Notes under the pieces: model-generated
Database searches by the model: none
The model's input: only the letters and a program-made list of their open reading frames with translations
Told to the model about the DNA's origin: nothing
Position numbers and translations under genes: made by a program
Part shown: piece after piece, positions 1-9,290 of the stretch
Numbering within the stretch: the first letter of the stretch is position 1
Layout of the letters: each line of letters starts with the position of its first letter
Assembly (NCBI GenBank): GCA_027019265.1
Contig: JALUWX010000002.1
Span: 1-64,000 of the forward strand
From: Phycisphaerales bacterium
Lineage (GTDB): Bacteria; Planctomycetota; Phycisphaerae; Phycisphaerales; UBA1924
Direction: 5' to 3'
DNA: 64,000 nt

Positions 1-1138
1 CTTGCTCGGGGGAGTTGTCGATGGTGGTGGAGGCGCGGAGGGTGAGGGGGAAGCGGAGGGGGGAGGATGGGGTGTCGGTGATTGGGGTGGTGGAGGGGTC
101 GAGGGGGGTTTCGTTGAGGAAGGCGTTGGTGCGCTGGAGCGCGGGGTAGAACATGCCCATGCTGGACATGGTGCTGAGCCCGCTCTGGAGTGCGGCGAGG
201 GCGGAGCGGAAGGCGACGAGGAAGGTGAGGGCGGTGCCCCAGCTTGTGTTGTCGTGGATGGCGATGGAGGCGGCGATGAGGACGCCGACGACGAGGAGGA
301 TGGAGCCCGCGAGGTTGACTCCGAGGTTGACGCGCGCGGAGGCGAGTTGGATCCGGTCGTTGTAGTCGAGGTAGTCCCGGATGTCGGGGTCGGTGCGGAG
401 GTGTTCGTCGGCCCAGTCGGGGTGGGTGTCGGTGCGGCGCCAGGGGACGGCGTTGATGTCGATGATGGTGGTGGAGAGTCTGCGGATCATGGAGACGACG
501 CGCGCTTCGAAGAACTCGGAGCTGTCGCGCCGGACCCCGGAGACGAGGACCCGGAGGATGGGGACGAGGATCAGGGCGAAGGGGACGGCGATGAGGGTCG
601 CGATGGGGTTGATGTAGAGGAGGATGGAGGCGAAGACGACGAATCGGATCGCGGGTTCGAGGGCGCGGAGGATGACCTCGACGGCGTTGGCGATGTGGTT
701 GGAGTCGCGCATGAGAAGGCGCGTGAGCTCTCCCCGGGTGGTGGGCATTGCGGGGTTGGAGAGCGCGGTGGACGTGTCGAGTTTGGTGAGGAGGGCGGCG
801 AGGGTGCGGACCTGGGTGGATCGGGCGATGCGCCGGGTGACCTTTGCGGCGGCGAAGGCGGAGAGCGCGGAGAGGGCGGCGAGGACGAGGAGGACGAGCC
901 CGCCGACGATGGGGATCTGGGATCCGGAGAGCCCGTGGAGGTCGCCGGATTGCATGGCGTTGATGATGATCCCGATGAGGGCGGCGACGGCGCCGAAGGC
1001 GAAGGCGGAAGCGATGGAGAGCGCGATGAGGAGGAGGAGGGTGGGGGTGTGTCCGATGAGGGCGCGCCGGACGAGGGCGGCGTAGGCGCCGACGAATCGG
1101 CGGATACGGGCGGGCTCGCTGGTGAGGGCGCGGATCAT
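1..1138 (-). CDS. ABC transporter transmembrane protein (partial, C-terminus off the left edge)
   Basis: About 379 residues are visible. The start ATG at 1138 overlaps the stop of the upstream gene as ATGA. The N-terminal half holds hydrophobic segments near residues 33-62, 77-95 and 165-200 (for example TLLLLIALSIASAFAFGAV and FVVFASILLYINPIATLIAV), followed by a polar stretch and two more around residues 285-310. Between them is a motif resembling the helical loops of ABC exporter membrane domains (TTRGELTRLLMRDSNHIANAVE). No Walker motifs occur in the visible part, so the ATPase domain, if fused, lies beyond base 1. It is the last visible gene of a surface-glycan operon and could export a modified glycan or glycolipid. 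The fold assignment rests on hydrophobicity and motif reading only. Confidence 0.6.
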   Translation of the reverse strand, partial: MIRALTSEPARIRRFVGAYAALVRRALIGHTPTLLLLIALSIASAFAFGAVAALIGIIINAMQSGDLHGLSGSQIPIVGGLVLLVLAALSALSAFAAAKVTRRIARSTQVRTLAALLTKLDTSTALSNPAMPTTRGELTRLLMRDSNHIANAVEVILRALEPAIRFVVFASILLYINPIATLIAVPFALILVPILRVLVSGVRRDSSEFFEARVVSMIRRLSTTIIDINAVPWRRTDTHPDWADEHLRTDPDIRDYLDYNDRIQLASARVNLGVNLAGSILLVVGVLIAASIAIHDNTSWGTALTFLVAFRSALAALQSGLSTMSSMGMFYPALQRTNAFLNETPLDPSTTPITDTPSSPLRFPLTLRASTTIDNSPEQ

Positions 1139-3282
1139 TCTTCGGGTTGGGGCGCGGGCTCGAGGTGTTCGAAGAGGGTGCGCGCGGCGATGCGGTGTCC
1201 CATCGGTCCCCAGCGGTGGTCGGTGTCGAAGTGGGCGCGGAGGGTTTCGCTGAGCTCGTCGAGTTCGGGGTAGGGGTCGATGAGGGGGACCCCGATGGTG
1301 TCCGCGATGGACTGGAGGCGCTGGGTGGTGTCGGTCATCCACTGGGCGCGGGCGGGGTCGGTGCGCTTGGTGTGGTGGAATCCGTTCCCTTCGCCTTTGC
1401 TCTCGACGAGGAGGACGACCTTGGCGCCCTTGCTCTGGATGGCGCGGATTGCGTGGGTGTAGAGGCGCTGGACGTGGTCCCAGCGCGGGTCGTTGGGGTC
1501 GGTGGGTCGGTCGAGGGGGTCGGAGGGTTTGGGGTCGGATCGTCTAAGCGCCCAGCTCGGGTGGGTGCGGACGGTGGTGAAGGAGTGGTCGTCGTTTGCG
1601 CGGAGGTACGGGCCGGCGGGGTAGGTCGGGCTGAACCCGGTTTCTCTGGACCACCACTGGGGGTCGTTGAGGAGGATGCTCTGGTCCCCGATCCCGATGA
1701 CGACGAGGTCGGGCTCGACCCGGTCGTGGACGTGCTCGTACCAGGCGAAGAGCCGATCGAGCCCCATGCTTGGGTGCGCGAGTTTGATGGGGTGGATGGC
1801 GCGTTGCGCGTGTTTGTCGAAGAGGTCCACCATGCGCCGGTGGATCTGCGCGGCTTTGGAGCAGGTGAGCGCGTCGGTGTTGTCGGCGCCGAGGAAGACG
1901 GTGTGGAGGTCCTCGGGCGCGGACTTGGAACGATCGACGGTGATCGGGTCCCCTCGGTTGTCCTTGGAGTCGGCGCTGTCGGTCCAGGTGAGGTCGAGCA
2001 TCCCGAGTCGGTTGGGGGTGTGGAAGGTCTGGAAGCGTTGGGGTTTGTGGTCGGGGGCGCTGTACGCGACGAGCTGTGAGGGGGTCCAGGTGGTCCATCC
2101 GAGCTCGGGGTGGTGGGATGTGGGGAGGGTGTTGAGACGGAGGGCGGGTCCCTTGTCGCGCGCGTGTCGGTGTCCGTGGTAGCAGGGGTGGGACTGGATG
2201 ACGGCGACAGCGTTTGGGGGGAGGGTGAGGATCTCGTCGATGACCTGCTGCTCGTCGAGCATGGGTTGTTCGCGCGGGCCTTGTCCCATGTTGATGGGGA
2301 TGGTCCAGCGCGTGGACCACCAGGAGTCGGCGGCATCGACGGAGTAGACGATGAGCCCTTCGGGGAACTGGTCGGGGAGCCAGATCTCGTTGGCTTCGTA
2401 TCGGAGCCCGAGTTCTTCGGGGTCGAGGACTTCGAGGGGGGACCAGGCGTCTTTGCAGATGGCGGGGCCGGCGCGTCGGTCGGCGGGTCGGACGGGGGGG
2501 AGGTCCCGGTGGGGTCCGGTGTAGAAGACTTCGGTGGGTCCTTCGGAGGGGTCGAGGTGGCCCTCGATCATTTTTTTGTAGCCCTTGAAGATCTGGTAGT
2601 TCCAGGCGCCCCCGAGTCGGTCTTTCATGCCGTGGGCGGCGGTGCCGGTGATGGTGATGCCGAGGGATCGGAGCCATTCGATTTCGTCCTTGATGGACTG
2701 GGCGCCGTCCATTTTGAACCATTGGTAGACACGGAGCCCGTCGGTGTGGAAGGCGACTTCGTGGCCGAGGTCCTGGAAGCGTTTGTACCAGTGGGCGAGG
2801 CATTCGTGACGGGCGAAGCCCGTGTCGGTCATGGTGCGGTAGTAGTAGGCGTTGTGGAGGACGTACCAGGTGGTGGGGGCGTTGGCTTGATGTTCGATCT
2901 CGGCCATCGCGAGGGCGCCGACGATGTCGGTGTCGATGTCGTGCCGGATGGCGACACGGATTTTGCCTGTTTTGCGTTTCTCGACGAGGAGGTCGTGGTG
3001 GGTGACGAACTCGACCTTGCCCGAGGCGTTGAGCGCGTCGAGGAATCGTTTGTAGTCGAAGAGGGAGCTGGCGACGGTGCCGAGTCGTTTGAGTCTGCCT
3101 TTCCCGATGGAGTCGGAGGTGTAGACGGAGTCGGAGGAGTACATCCGGTGCTGGAGTCGGTTGACGGCGCGTTTGACCTCGTCGAGGGTGACGGGCGCGG
3201 GGTAGACGGTGTAGGGGTTGATCGCGCGGAGGGTGTCGGGGTCTGTGGGGGCTTCGATGGTCGAGGGGGGGTGGTCGCTCAA
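1135..3282 (-). CDS. Polysaccharide deacetylase-like / SGNH hydrolase-like two-domain protein
   Basis: This is a 715-residue protein with a TTG start at 3282. A GAGGAG ribosome site lies about 8 bases upstream, inside the end of the sulfotransferase gene, and the stop and start overlap as TTGA. The N-terminal half (about residues 85-330) resembles a NodB/WalW-type deacetylase: RVAIRHDIDTD gives the metal-binding aspartates, and HEVAFHTDG and TAAHGM supply histidines. The C-terminal half (about residues 440-710) looks like an SGNH/GDSL esterase: VFLGADNT occupies the block I position, DLVVIGIGDQS follows, and a terminal DHRWGPMGH gives the Asp-x-x-His pair. The nucleophile block is atypical (GADNT rather than GDS). 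The protein probably removes or transfers acyl groups on a surface glycan built by the neighbouring glycosyltransferase and sulfotransferase. The fusion seems unusual. Confidence 0.65.
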   Translation of the reverse strand: MSDHPPSTIEAPTDPDTLRAINPYTVYPAPVTLDEVKRAVNRLQHRMYSSDSVYTSDSIGKGRLKRLGTVASSLFDYKRFLDALNASGKVEFVTHHDLLVEKRKTGKIRVAIRHDIDTDIVGALAMAEIEHQANAPTTWYVLHNAYYYRTMTDTGFARHECLAHWYKRFQDLGHEVAFHTDGLRVYQWFKMDGAQSIKDEIEWLRSLGITITGTAAHGMKDRLGGAWNYQIFKGYKKMIEGHLDPSEGPTEVFYTGPHRDLPPVRPADRRAGPAICKDAWSPLEVLDPEELGLRYEANEIWLPDQFPEGLIVYSVDAADSWWSTRWTIPINMGQGPREQPMLDEQQVIDEILTLPPNAVAVIQSHPCYHGHRHARDKGPALRLNTLPTSHHPELGWTTWTPSQLVAYSAPDHKPQRFQTFHTPNRLGMLDLTWTDSADSKDNRGDPITVDRSKSAPEDLHTVFLGADNTDALTCSKAAQIHRRMVDLFDKHAQRAIHPIKLAHPSMGLDRLFAWYEHVHDRVEPDLVVIGIGDQSILLNDPQWWSRETGFSPTYPAGPYLRANDDHSFTTVRTHPSWALRRSDPKPSDPLDRPTDPNDPRWDHVQRLYTHAIRAIQSKGAKVVLLVESKGEGNGFHHTKRTDPARAQWMTDTTQRLQSIADTIGVPLIDPYPELDELSETLRAHFDTDHRWGPMGHRIAARTLFEHLEPAPQPEE

Positions 3283-4271
3283 CTCATGATCTCCTCGGCG
3301 CGCGGCGCGGTCATGGACTGGAGGAGGGCGAGGAGCTCGTTGTCGGGTGTGGTGCCTTTGGGCGCGATGTCGGAGAGGTTCTCCCCGGAGCTGGCGAGGT
3401 CCTTGAGGAAGGTGTTGACGGTGGAGAGGGGGAAGGTGTCGCGCTCGTAGCCCCAGTGTTCGTTGATGTGCCCGGCGAAGAGGTCGAAGACGAATCGGTC
3501 GCGCGGGGTGAAGACGTCGCGCCAGCGTTCGTCGATGAGGGGTCGATGGGGGTTCTGGAGGAGTTGTTGGTAGCGTTGTTCGCGGTATTCGGAGTCGGGG
3601 CCGGCGAACTTGGTGCCTTTGAATCGGTTGATGGTGGAGAGTGGGCCGCCGTTGCCGGTGGTCATGTGGTGCTCGTGTTCCCAGTATTTGCAGGCGTTGT
3701 CGGGGTAGTCGAGCCCGGTGAAGGCGCTGGCGCGTTTCAGGAAGGAGTCGGGGTCGGTGGCGATGTCTTCGTACTTGGCGCAGAGTTCATCGGGGTTGGT
3801 GGGGTCGTAGTCGAAGCGGGTCGCTGGGGTGATGAACCATTTGGTGATGGCGTCGAACGGGGGGCAGTCTGGGTTGTACTTGAGGTAGCTGGTGATGACG
3901 GCGCGCGCGTCCCGGACGATTTTGATCCGTTTGCGCTCGATCATGGGGTGGTCGAGGTGTTTGTTGACGGTTTCGCCGCCGTAGGGGTTGTTGATGATGA
4001 TGTGGGAGGCGCCCGAGGCGTTTGCGAGTTGGAGGAAGAAGTTCTCGTCGGGGTTGTGTGCTTTGAAGAAGGCGGGCCAGAAGTCGCATTTGGCGTGGTG
4101 GACGAGGCAGGCGCGATCGCCCTGGTCGTCGGGGTTGTCGAGCATGTCGAGGACGCGCTTGGGTGGGCCGAGGGTGAAGGCGCGGGGGTGACACCCGAGG
4201 AGGAGGTTGATGAAGGTGGATCCGGTGAAGCTGAGGGATCGGATCTCGATCAGGGTGATTGGGGAACTCAT
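3279..4271 (-). CDS. PAPS-dependent sulfotransferase family protein
   Basis: A 330-residue protein. The start ATG at 4271 overlaps the upstream methyltransferase stop (ATGA). The N-terminus carries a phosphosulfate-binding loop, SLSFTGSTFINLLLG (about residues 12-26). A second motif, RIKIVRDARAVITSYLKYN (about 115-133), matches the 3'-phosphate-binding element of carbohydrate sulfotransferases. The length fits the family. It would transfer sulfate from PAPS to a sugar hydroxyl, probably on the glycan made by this operon. The immediate downstream gene is translationally coupled. There is no signal peptide, so it should act in the cytoplasm. The acceptor cannot be read from sequence. Confidence 0.75.
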   Translation of the reverse strand: MSSPITLIEIRSLSFTGSTFINLLLGCHPRAFTLGPPKRVLDMLDNPDDQGDRACLVHHAKCDFWPAFFKAHNPDENFFLQLANASGASHIIINNPYGGETVNKHLDHPMIERKRIKIVRDARAVITSYLKYNPDCPPFDAITKWFITPATRFDYDPTNPDELCAKYEDIATDPDSFLKRASAFTGLDYPDNACKYWEHEHHMTTGNGGPLSTINRFKGTKFAGPDSEYREQRYQQLLQNPHRPLIDERWRDVFTPRDRFVFDLFAGHINEHWGYERDTFPLSTVNTFLKDLASSGENLSDIAPKGTTPDNELLALLQSMTAPRAEEIMS

Positions 4272-6466
4272 CGGGAGGGGGTCTCGGCTTTGGGCGAGGG
4301 TGCGGGTTTGGTGTGGATCGTATTCTCGGGTTCGTCGGGGTCGTTGTCTTCGGTTTCCGGGGGGATGGGTTCGGTGGGGACGTATTCGTAGAAGGCGCTG
4401 ACCCCGGAGTCTCGGAGCTGTTGGATGAGGGCTTCGGTGCGTTCGAGGAGGGGCTCGGACCCGGGCTGGGGGTGTTCCTGGAGCGCGAGCTGGAGGGCGC
4501 GGGCGACATCGACGAGGGTGTAGGTGGATCGTCGTGCGACGACGATCGGGCCTCCGGGTTCGAACTGGTTGCGGAGCCCGATGACTTTGGATTTGAATCG
4601 TGCGGCGAAGGTGGCGACGCCGTTGAAGGGGGGGGTGTGGGCGCGGCCGCCGGGGATGATGAGGAAGTGCCCGTAGTCTCGGCAGCTCTCGACGACGTCG
4701 TGGAAGCGGGGGTGATCGATGTCCCAGTCGGTGCAGATGATGACGGCGTCGTAGGTGTCATGTTCGGGGGCTTTCTTCTGGTAGGAGAGTCGTCGGGTGA
4801 GCCCGGCGAAGCGGAGCCCTCCGAGGGTGTCGTTGAGTGCTTTGTCGTCGGCGCGGGTGAGGGAGATTGCGAGGGTGGCTTTGGGTCGGTAGTGGCGGAG
4901 GAGCCCTGGGATCCCGTCGTCGAGGACGTGCTCGGGGACGAGGTTCGCGCCGCGCCGGTGGAGGTTGCGTTCGACGAGCGCGAGGAGCTGGGTGTAGTGG
5001 TCGAGGGGTGGTGGGGGCGCGTGCTCGAGGGAGTCGATGGTTTCGAGTGCTTGGGGCGCGGTCCCGGGTTTGGTGTTGCGCGCGACGGCGACGATGTTGA
5101 GCCCGGGGTGCGCGTCGAGGGTGGATTCGAGCTTCGCGATGGGTTTGTAGTCGTGTTCGGATCGTTCGTTGTCGTAGAAGTAGGAGACCCGGAGATCGGT
5201 GGAGAGGGACTCGACGAGCATGTGCTCGCTGAGTTCATCGACGAGGGTGCGCGGGGTGAAGTTCCGGTGGAACCCGTGCGCGTCGGGTTCTTTGTAGATG
5301 CGTCGTCCCTCGGAGGCGTTGAAGAGGTGCTTGAGGCACAGGTGGGCGAAGGCGAGGGTGGGGTATCGGGCGGCGAAGTTGTCCTCGTTGGGTTCTCGCG
5401 CGATGAAGTGGGCGCGGGGTTTGAGGACGCGTTTGATCTCGCGCATGGAGGGTTCGAGCTCGGCGAGGTGGTGGAGGACTCCGGAGCAGAGGACGATGTC
5501 GAAGCTGTTGTCGGGGAAGTCGAGGGCTTCCATGTCGCCGACTTCGAACTGCTCGTCGGGGTACTTCCGTCGCGCGTAATGGATCATGGCCGGGACGAGA
5601 TCGACACCGACGTAGTCGAGGTTGAGGTCGGATCGTTCTCGGAGCGCGGGGACGAGGGATCCGGGGCCGCAGCCCAGGTCGAGGAGGCGGACGGGGGTGC
5701 TCCGGTCCTTGGCGATGTCGGCGATGAGCTGCGCGAGTCGTTGGTCCATGCGTTTGTAGACGATGGCGGCGTGGTAGAGGTCGTCGTATTCGTCGGCGTA
5801 GGAGGATTCGTAGCGGAGTTCGTAGCGTTTCTGGATGGTGGTGTGGTGGGCGCGGGTGGCGCTGGAGTTTTCGTCGGAGAGGATGGGGGGGAGCTGGGAG
5901 ATCGCGGATTCGAGTCGGGATCGGGTGAGGGCGCGGGTGGTGGATCCGGATCGGCGCTGCGCGCCGGGGGTGAACGCGCGGTGGACGAGGTGGGGCGCGA
6001 GGGTTCTGCAGAGCTTGGCGATGGGTGTGGATGCGTGGTTCCCGGAGCGGAGTCGCGTGGTCTCGATCATCGCCCAGGGTTTGGACCAGTGGAGGAGGGG
6101 GAGGACGGCGGTGTTGTCGAACGCGATGATGAAGTCGGCGTTGTCGAACTCGTCTCGTGCGAGCTCGTTGGAGGATGAGGCGATGCGGTCCAGCTCGTCG
6201 CGCAGGGGTTTGGTGTTTCGGAGTCTGGAGAGGGTGAGGAGGGTGTCGATCCATGCGGGCTCGACGGGCCAGCGGTGGGTCTGGACGTAGTCCACGGCGT
6301 CGTATGCGTTGGAGCGTTTGAAGGGCGCGTGTTTGTGGTCGTGTTCGTCGTCGGGCGCGGTCGGTTCGGTGACGATGATCCGGGTCTCGGAATCCGAGAG
6401 ATGGGTGTCGGCGAGCTCTCGCGCGAGGGGTTCGGTGGAGGGTGGGGTGAGGAGGAGGATGTTCAC
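4268..6466 (-). CDS. SAM-dependent methyltransferase, large multidomain
   Basis: I place the start at GTG 6466, which overlaps the glycosyltransferase stop as GTGA and gives 732 residues; the reading frame stays open further upstream but only as a shadow. Residues 1-200 are a poorly conserved N-terminal region beginning with a Rossmann-like strand (NILLLTPP). A class I methyltransferase core spans about 215-430: motif I is VRLLDLGCGPGS (about 259-270), followed by YVGVDLVPAMI, VGDMEALDFPDNSFDIVLCSGVLHH and a post-motif region with REIKRVLKP. The C-terminal 230 residues hold another alpha/beta-looking region (DAVIICTDWDID, FLIIPGG) without an obvious SAM loop, then an acidic, proline-rich tail. 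It probably methylates a sugar or lipid intermediate in the glycan pathway. Confidence 0.75.
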   Translation of the reverse strand: MNILLLTPPSTEPLARELADTHLSDSETRIIVTEPTAPDDEHDHKHAPFKRSNAYDAVDYVQTHRWPVEPAWIDTLLTLSRLRNTKPLRDELDRIASSSNELARDEFDNADFIIAFDNTAVLPLLHWSKPWAMIETTRLRSGNHASTPIAKLCRTLAPHLVHRAFTPGAQRRSGSTTRALTRSRLESAISQLPPILSDENSSATRAHHTTIQKRYELRYESSYADEYDDLYHAAIVYKRMDQRLAQLIADIAKDRSTPVRLLDLGCGPGSLVPALRERSDLNLDYVGVDLVPAMIHYARRKYPDEQFEVGDMEALDFPDNSFDIVLCSGVLHHLAELEPSMREIKRVLKPRAHFIAREPNEDNFAARYPTLAFAHLCLKHLFNASEGRRIYKEPDAHGFHRNFTPRTLVDELSEHMLVESLSTDLRVSYFYDNERSEHDYKPIAKLESTLDAHPGLNIVAVARNTKPGTAPQALETIDSLEHAPPPPLDHYTQLLALVERNLHRRGANLVPEHVLDDGIPGLLRHYRPKATLAISLTRADDKALNDTLGGLRFAGLTRRLSYQKKAPEHDTYDAVIICTDWDIDHPRFHDVVESCRDYGHFLIIPGGRAHTPPFNGVATFAARFKSKVIGLRNQFEPGGPIVVARRSTYTLVDVARALQLALQEHPQPGSEPLLERTEALIQQLRDSGVSAFYEYVPTEPIPPETEDNDPDEPENTIHTKPAPSPKAETPSR

Positions 6467-8028
6467 CCGGGGCTCCCGACGAGGGGTGGGGCTTCGTGTT
6501 TGGTTTCGTGGGCGTGATCGGCCTGCTGCTGCGCGTAGTGGTCCTTCGCTTGTTCGACGGCGCTGCGGAGCTTGTTCTTGATGACCCGTTTGGAGTGGTT
6601 GTCGATGACCCATCGGCGCGATTCGGCGCTGATGTGGGCGCGTTTGTCGGGGTTCTGGGTGAGATCCCAGATCGCGTTTGCGATCTCGTGGTCGTGCTTG
6701 CATGAGACGATGGGCGGGTGTTCGTCGAAGCACCATCCGTTGACCTCCTTGCTGTAGGAGGTGATGGTGACGGCGCCGCACGAGAGGGCTTTGGGGGTGG
6801 TGAGCCCGAAGACGTCGAGGACGAACTGGTCGAGGACGAAGTCCGCCGCGGAGAAGTATTTGACGAGTTTGCGTTCGGATTGGGGTTCGATCCAGTGGAC
6901 GGAGTCCCCAATCCCGAGCTCGCGCGCGTACTTCTGGCTCCGCTCGATCTCCTGACCCCATCCGGGGATGAGGAGCGCGGCGCGGATCCCTCGTTTGCGG
7001 AGCTCGGCGAAGGCGCGGAGGTAGCGGTCGTTGCCCTTGACGTCCCAGTTCTGGCGCGCGGGGGCGAAGAGGATGAAGTCGGCGTTGTAGCGTTGTTCGA
7101 GCTCGGCGCGGAAGGCGCCGTCGCCGGGGGCGTAGACGTCTTCGTTGAGGGGGTGGGGGACGAAGGAGTATCGCTCGAGCCCGAGTCGGTGGGCGGCGTT
7201 GATGACGTCGGGGTTGGTGATGATGCAGTGGTTGGCGCGTCGGTACGCGAGCGCGAGGAGTCGTCCGGTGGGGGTGTTGTCGAAGGGGATGTCGCGCATG
7301 GTCCCGATCTCGACGGGGACGTAGGGGGCGTTGGCGTAGAGCATGGCGTAGATAGGGGTGAGGACGTAGGCGAGGACGGCGTCTTGGTGGGTGCGCTGTC
7401 GTCCGAGCCAGTAGGCGTGGGGGTGGTAGGTGGCGAGTTCCTGTTTGGTGATCTCCCACTCGGGTCCGAAGCTCGCGGCGTGTTTGATGAGGGTGTCGAA
7501 TCGTTGTTCGATGGATCGGAAGAGCTCGAGACGGGAGGTTGCGGATTCGCGCGAGCGGACGGCTCCGGCGACGATGCGGCCTCGGAGCCAGTGGGGTTTC
7601 ATCCGGTCTTTGACCTTGGCGGGGAGGGCGGCGCGGACGAGGCGTGCCCAGGGCGGTCGGCGGACGATGATGGGTGTGGAGGTTTCGTCCTCGGGTTTGG
7701 GGTCGGCGCTCATGGAGGCGAAGACCTCGAGGACCCCGGGTGTGCGGAACCAGGTGGGGCGCGTGTACCCGGAGAGGTCGGCGTTGTTGTTGAAGAAGTT
7801 GTTTTCTTCGGGGAAGTCGGAGGCGTTGAGCTCGAGGTCGTCCCACTCGGGCTGGCTCATGAGGTGGAGGAGGTCGTGGCAGCGGAGCTGGATGTCGGCG
7901 CGGGATTCGTCGAGGATTTTGCAGTAGCCGTAGGCGACGTTGGCGAGGTTGCAGAGGTGGAGTGTGGGTGGGAAGTCTGGATCGCGCGTGGGAACGGGGT
8001 CCGCTTGATTGAAGCTGATGAGGCTCAC
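6463..8028 (-). CDS. Glycosyltransferase, GT-B fold, GT4-like
   Basis: A 521-residue protein with a GTG start at 8028 and an AGGAG ribosome site 7-8 bases upstream. The N-terminal half contains TLHLCNLANVAYGYCKIL, a typical donor/acceptor-binding start for group 1 transferases. The C-terminal half has the GT4 order: ILFAPARQNWDVKGNDRYL, then ALLIPGWGQEIE, then VHWIEPQSERKLVKYFSAADFVLDQFVLDVFGLTTPKALSCG. The last stretch corresponds to the E-x7-E nucleotide-sugar motif, but with Asp or other residues replacing the usual glutamates. It lies 31 bases downstream of the epimerase gene and overlaps the methyltransferase gene. It probably adds a hexose to a surface glycan. Confidence 0.75.
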   Translation of the reverse strand: MSLISFNQADPVPTRDPDFPPTLHLCNLANVAYGYCKILDESRADIQLRCHDLLHLMSQPEWDDLELNASDFPEENNFFNNNADLSGYTRPTWFRTPGVLEVFASMSADPKPEDETSTPIIVRRPPWARLVRAALPAKVKDRMKPHWLRGRIVAGAVRSRESATSRLELFRSIEQRFDTLIKHAASFGPEWEITKQELATYHPHAYWLGRQRTHQDAVLAYVLTPIYAMLYANAPYVPVEIGTMRDIPFDNTPTGRLLALAYRRANHCIITNPDVINAAHRLGLERYSFVPHPLNEDVYAPGDGAFRAELEQRYNADFILFAPARQNWDVKGNDRYLRAFAELRKRGIRAALLIPGWGQEIERSQKYARELGIGDSVHWIEPQSERKLVKYFSAADFVLDQFVLDVFGLTTPKALSCGAVTITSYSKEVNGWCFDEHPPIVSCKHDHEIANAIWDLTQNPDKRAHISAESRRWVIDNHSKRVIKNKLRSAVEQAKDHYAQQQADHAHETKHEAPPLVGSPG

Positions 8029-8059
8029 GGGACCGCTCCTGTGTGATGTGGTTGACGGA

Positions 8060-9085
8060 TCAGGCGTTGAGCGCGACGGGGGTCGTGGGGACGGGCTTCC
8101 CCTCGGCCTGGGCGGCGAGCTTGATCCTGTACCACGCGATGGTGCGTGCGAGTCCTTCTTCGAGTTCGACCTTGGGCTCGTACCCGAGGACTTCGCGCGC
8201 GGTCTGGATGTTGGGGATCCGGAGGGCGACGTCGGAGAAGCCCATTTCTTTGAAGGTGGTTCCGGAGGAACTCTCGGCGATCCGGATGATGAGCTCGGCG
8301 AGGTTGTAGGTGGTGAGGGTGGAGCGGGGGTTCCCGATGTTGAAGCTCCGGCCGACGGCTTCGGGGGCGACGGTGGCGCGGAGGACGCCGTCTACGAAAT
8401 CGTCTACGTAGCACCAGGCGCGGATCTGGGAGCCCTCGTCGTGGATGATGAGGTCTTCGTTTTTGATGGCGCGGGTGACGAAGTTGTGGATGGCGCCGAC
8501 ACCGACCTGGTTGGGGCCGTAGATGTTGAAGGGTCGGACGGTCACGGTGGGCATGTCGTGCTGGACGTGGTAGCAGTGGGTGATGAACTCGCCGGTGAGT
8601 TTGGAGATGGCGTAGGTCCATCGTCCTTCGCCGATGGTGACGGTGGGGCTGATCTCGAACTCGGAGACGTTGTAGGCGTGTTGTCCGAAGACCTCGGAGG
8701 TGGAGAAGTCCACGATGCGTTGGAGGTTTTTGAGTTTGGAGGCGGCGTTGAAGACGTTGAAGGTGCCTTGGATGTTGACCTGGAGGGTCTTGAGGGGCGC
8801 GTTGACGACGGTGTCCACGCCGGCGATTGCGGCGCAGTGGATGACGTGGGTGACGTCATCGGTCATGGCTTTTTCGAGGGCTTGGGGGTCGAGGATATCG
8901 CCCTGGACGAGGGTGATATTGGGGTGTTCCCGGAGGGGGGAGTGTTCGAGGGCGTTGTTGTGGAGGTTGTCGTAGAGGGTGATGGTGTTGTCGTCGGCGA
9001 GCATGAGGGCGAGGGTGGTGCCGATGAAACCTGCGCCCCCTGTGATGAACAGATGGGACCCCTCGATGCCGTAGTTGTTTGCCAT
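8060..9085 (-). CDS. NAD-dependent epimerase/dehydratase (extended SDR)
   Basis: A 341-residue protein of standard extended-SDR length. The Rossmann glycine motif TGGAGFIG is at residues 15-22, the conserved acidic residue follows at YDN, the catalytic serine/threonine lies in DFSTSEVFG (about 127-134), and the YxxxK pair is Y158/K162 in YAISKLTGE. The sugar-binding half includes RPFNIYGPNQ. The ATG at 9085 has an AGAGGAAG site upstream. As first gene of the minus-strand glycan operon it likely makes the nucleotide sugar used downstream. Whether it is a 4-epimerase, a 4,6-dehydratase or a decarboxylase cannot be decided by eye. Confidence 0.8.
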   Translation of the reverse strand: MANNYGIEGSHLFITGGAGFIGTTLALMLADDNTITLYDNLHNNALEHSPLREHPNITLVQGDILDPQALEKAMTDDVTHVIHCAAIAGVDTVVNAPLKTLQVNIQGTFNVFNAASKLKNLQRIVDFSTSEVFGQHAYNVSEFEISPTVTIGEGRWTYAISKLTGEFITHCYHVQHDMPTVTVRPFNIYGPNQVGVGAIHNFVTRAIKNEDLIIHDEGSQIRAWCYVDDFVDGVLRATVAPEAVGRSFNIGNPRSTLTTYNLAELIIRIAESSSGTTFKEMGFSDVALRIPNIQTAREVLGYEPKVELEEGLARTIAWYRIKLAAQAEGKPVPTTPVALNA

Positions 9086-9290
9086 GTGTCTCGCTTCCTC
9101 TGTTATGGGGGATTGTAGGCGATGGAGGGCGGAATGCGGGGCGGTTCTGGGACTGGAGGAGGGGTCCGGGGGGCTGCGTACACACCCGAGTGGGGGGGAG
9201 GGTCGGATCGGTGTCTTGGGTTGGGGGGACCCGGGATCAAGGTGGGATTGTGCCCTGTCGATGGGCGTTGTGCGGGTGGAGCGACTCGCG

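Noticed and set aside
2-1273. Long plus-strand open frame rich in Gly, Glu and Asp
   Set aside because: It is the antisense shadow of the C-rich minus-strand transporter gene; composition is absurdly biased and there is no ribosome site.
4268-7846. Minus-strand frame of 1192 codons as one gene
   Set aside because: The first 460 codons are an arginine/proline-rich shadow of the glycosyltransferase gene; the real methyltransferase starts at GTG 6466.
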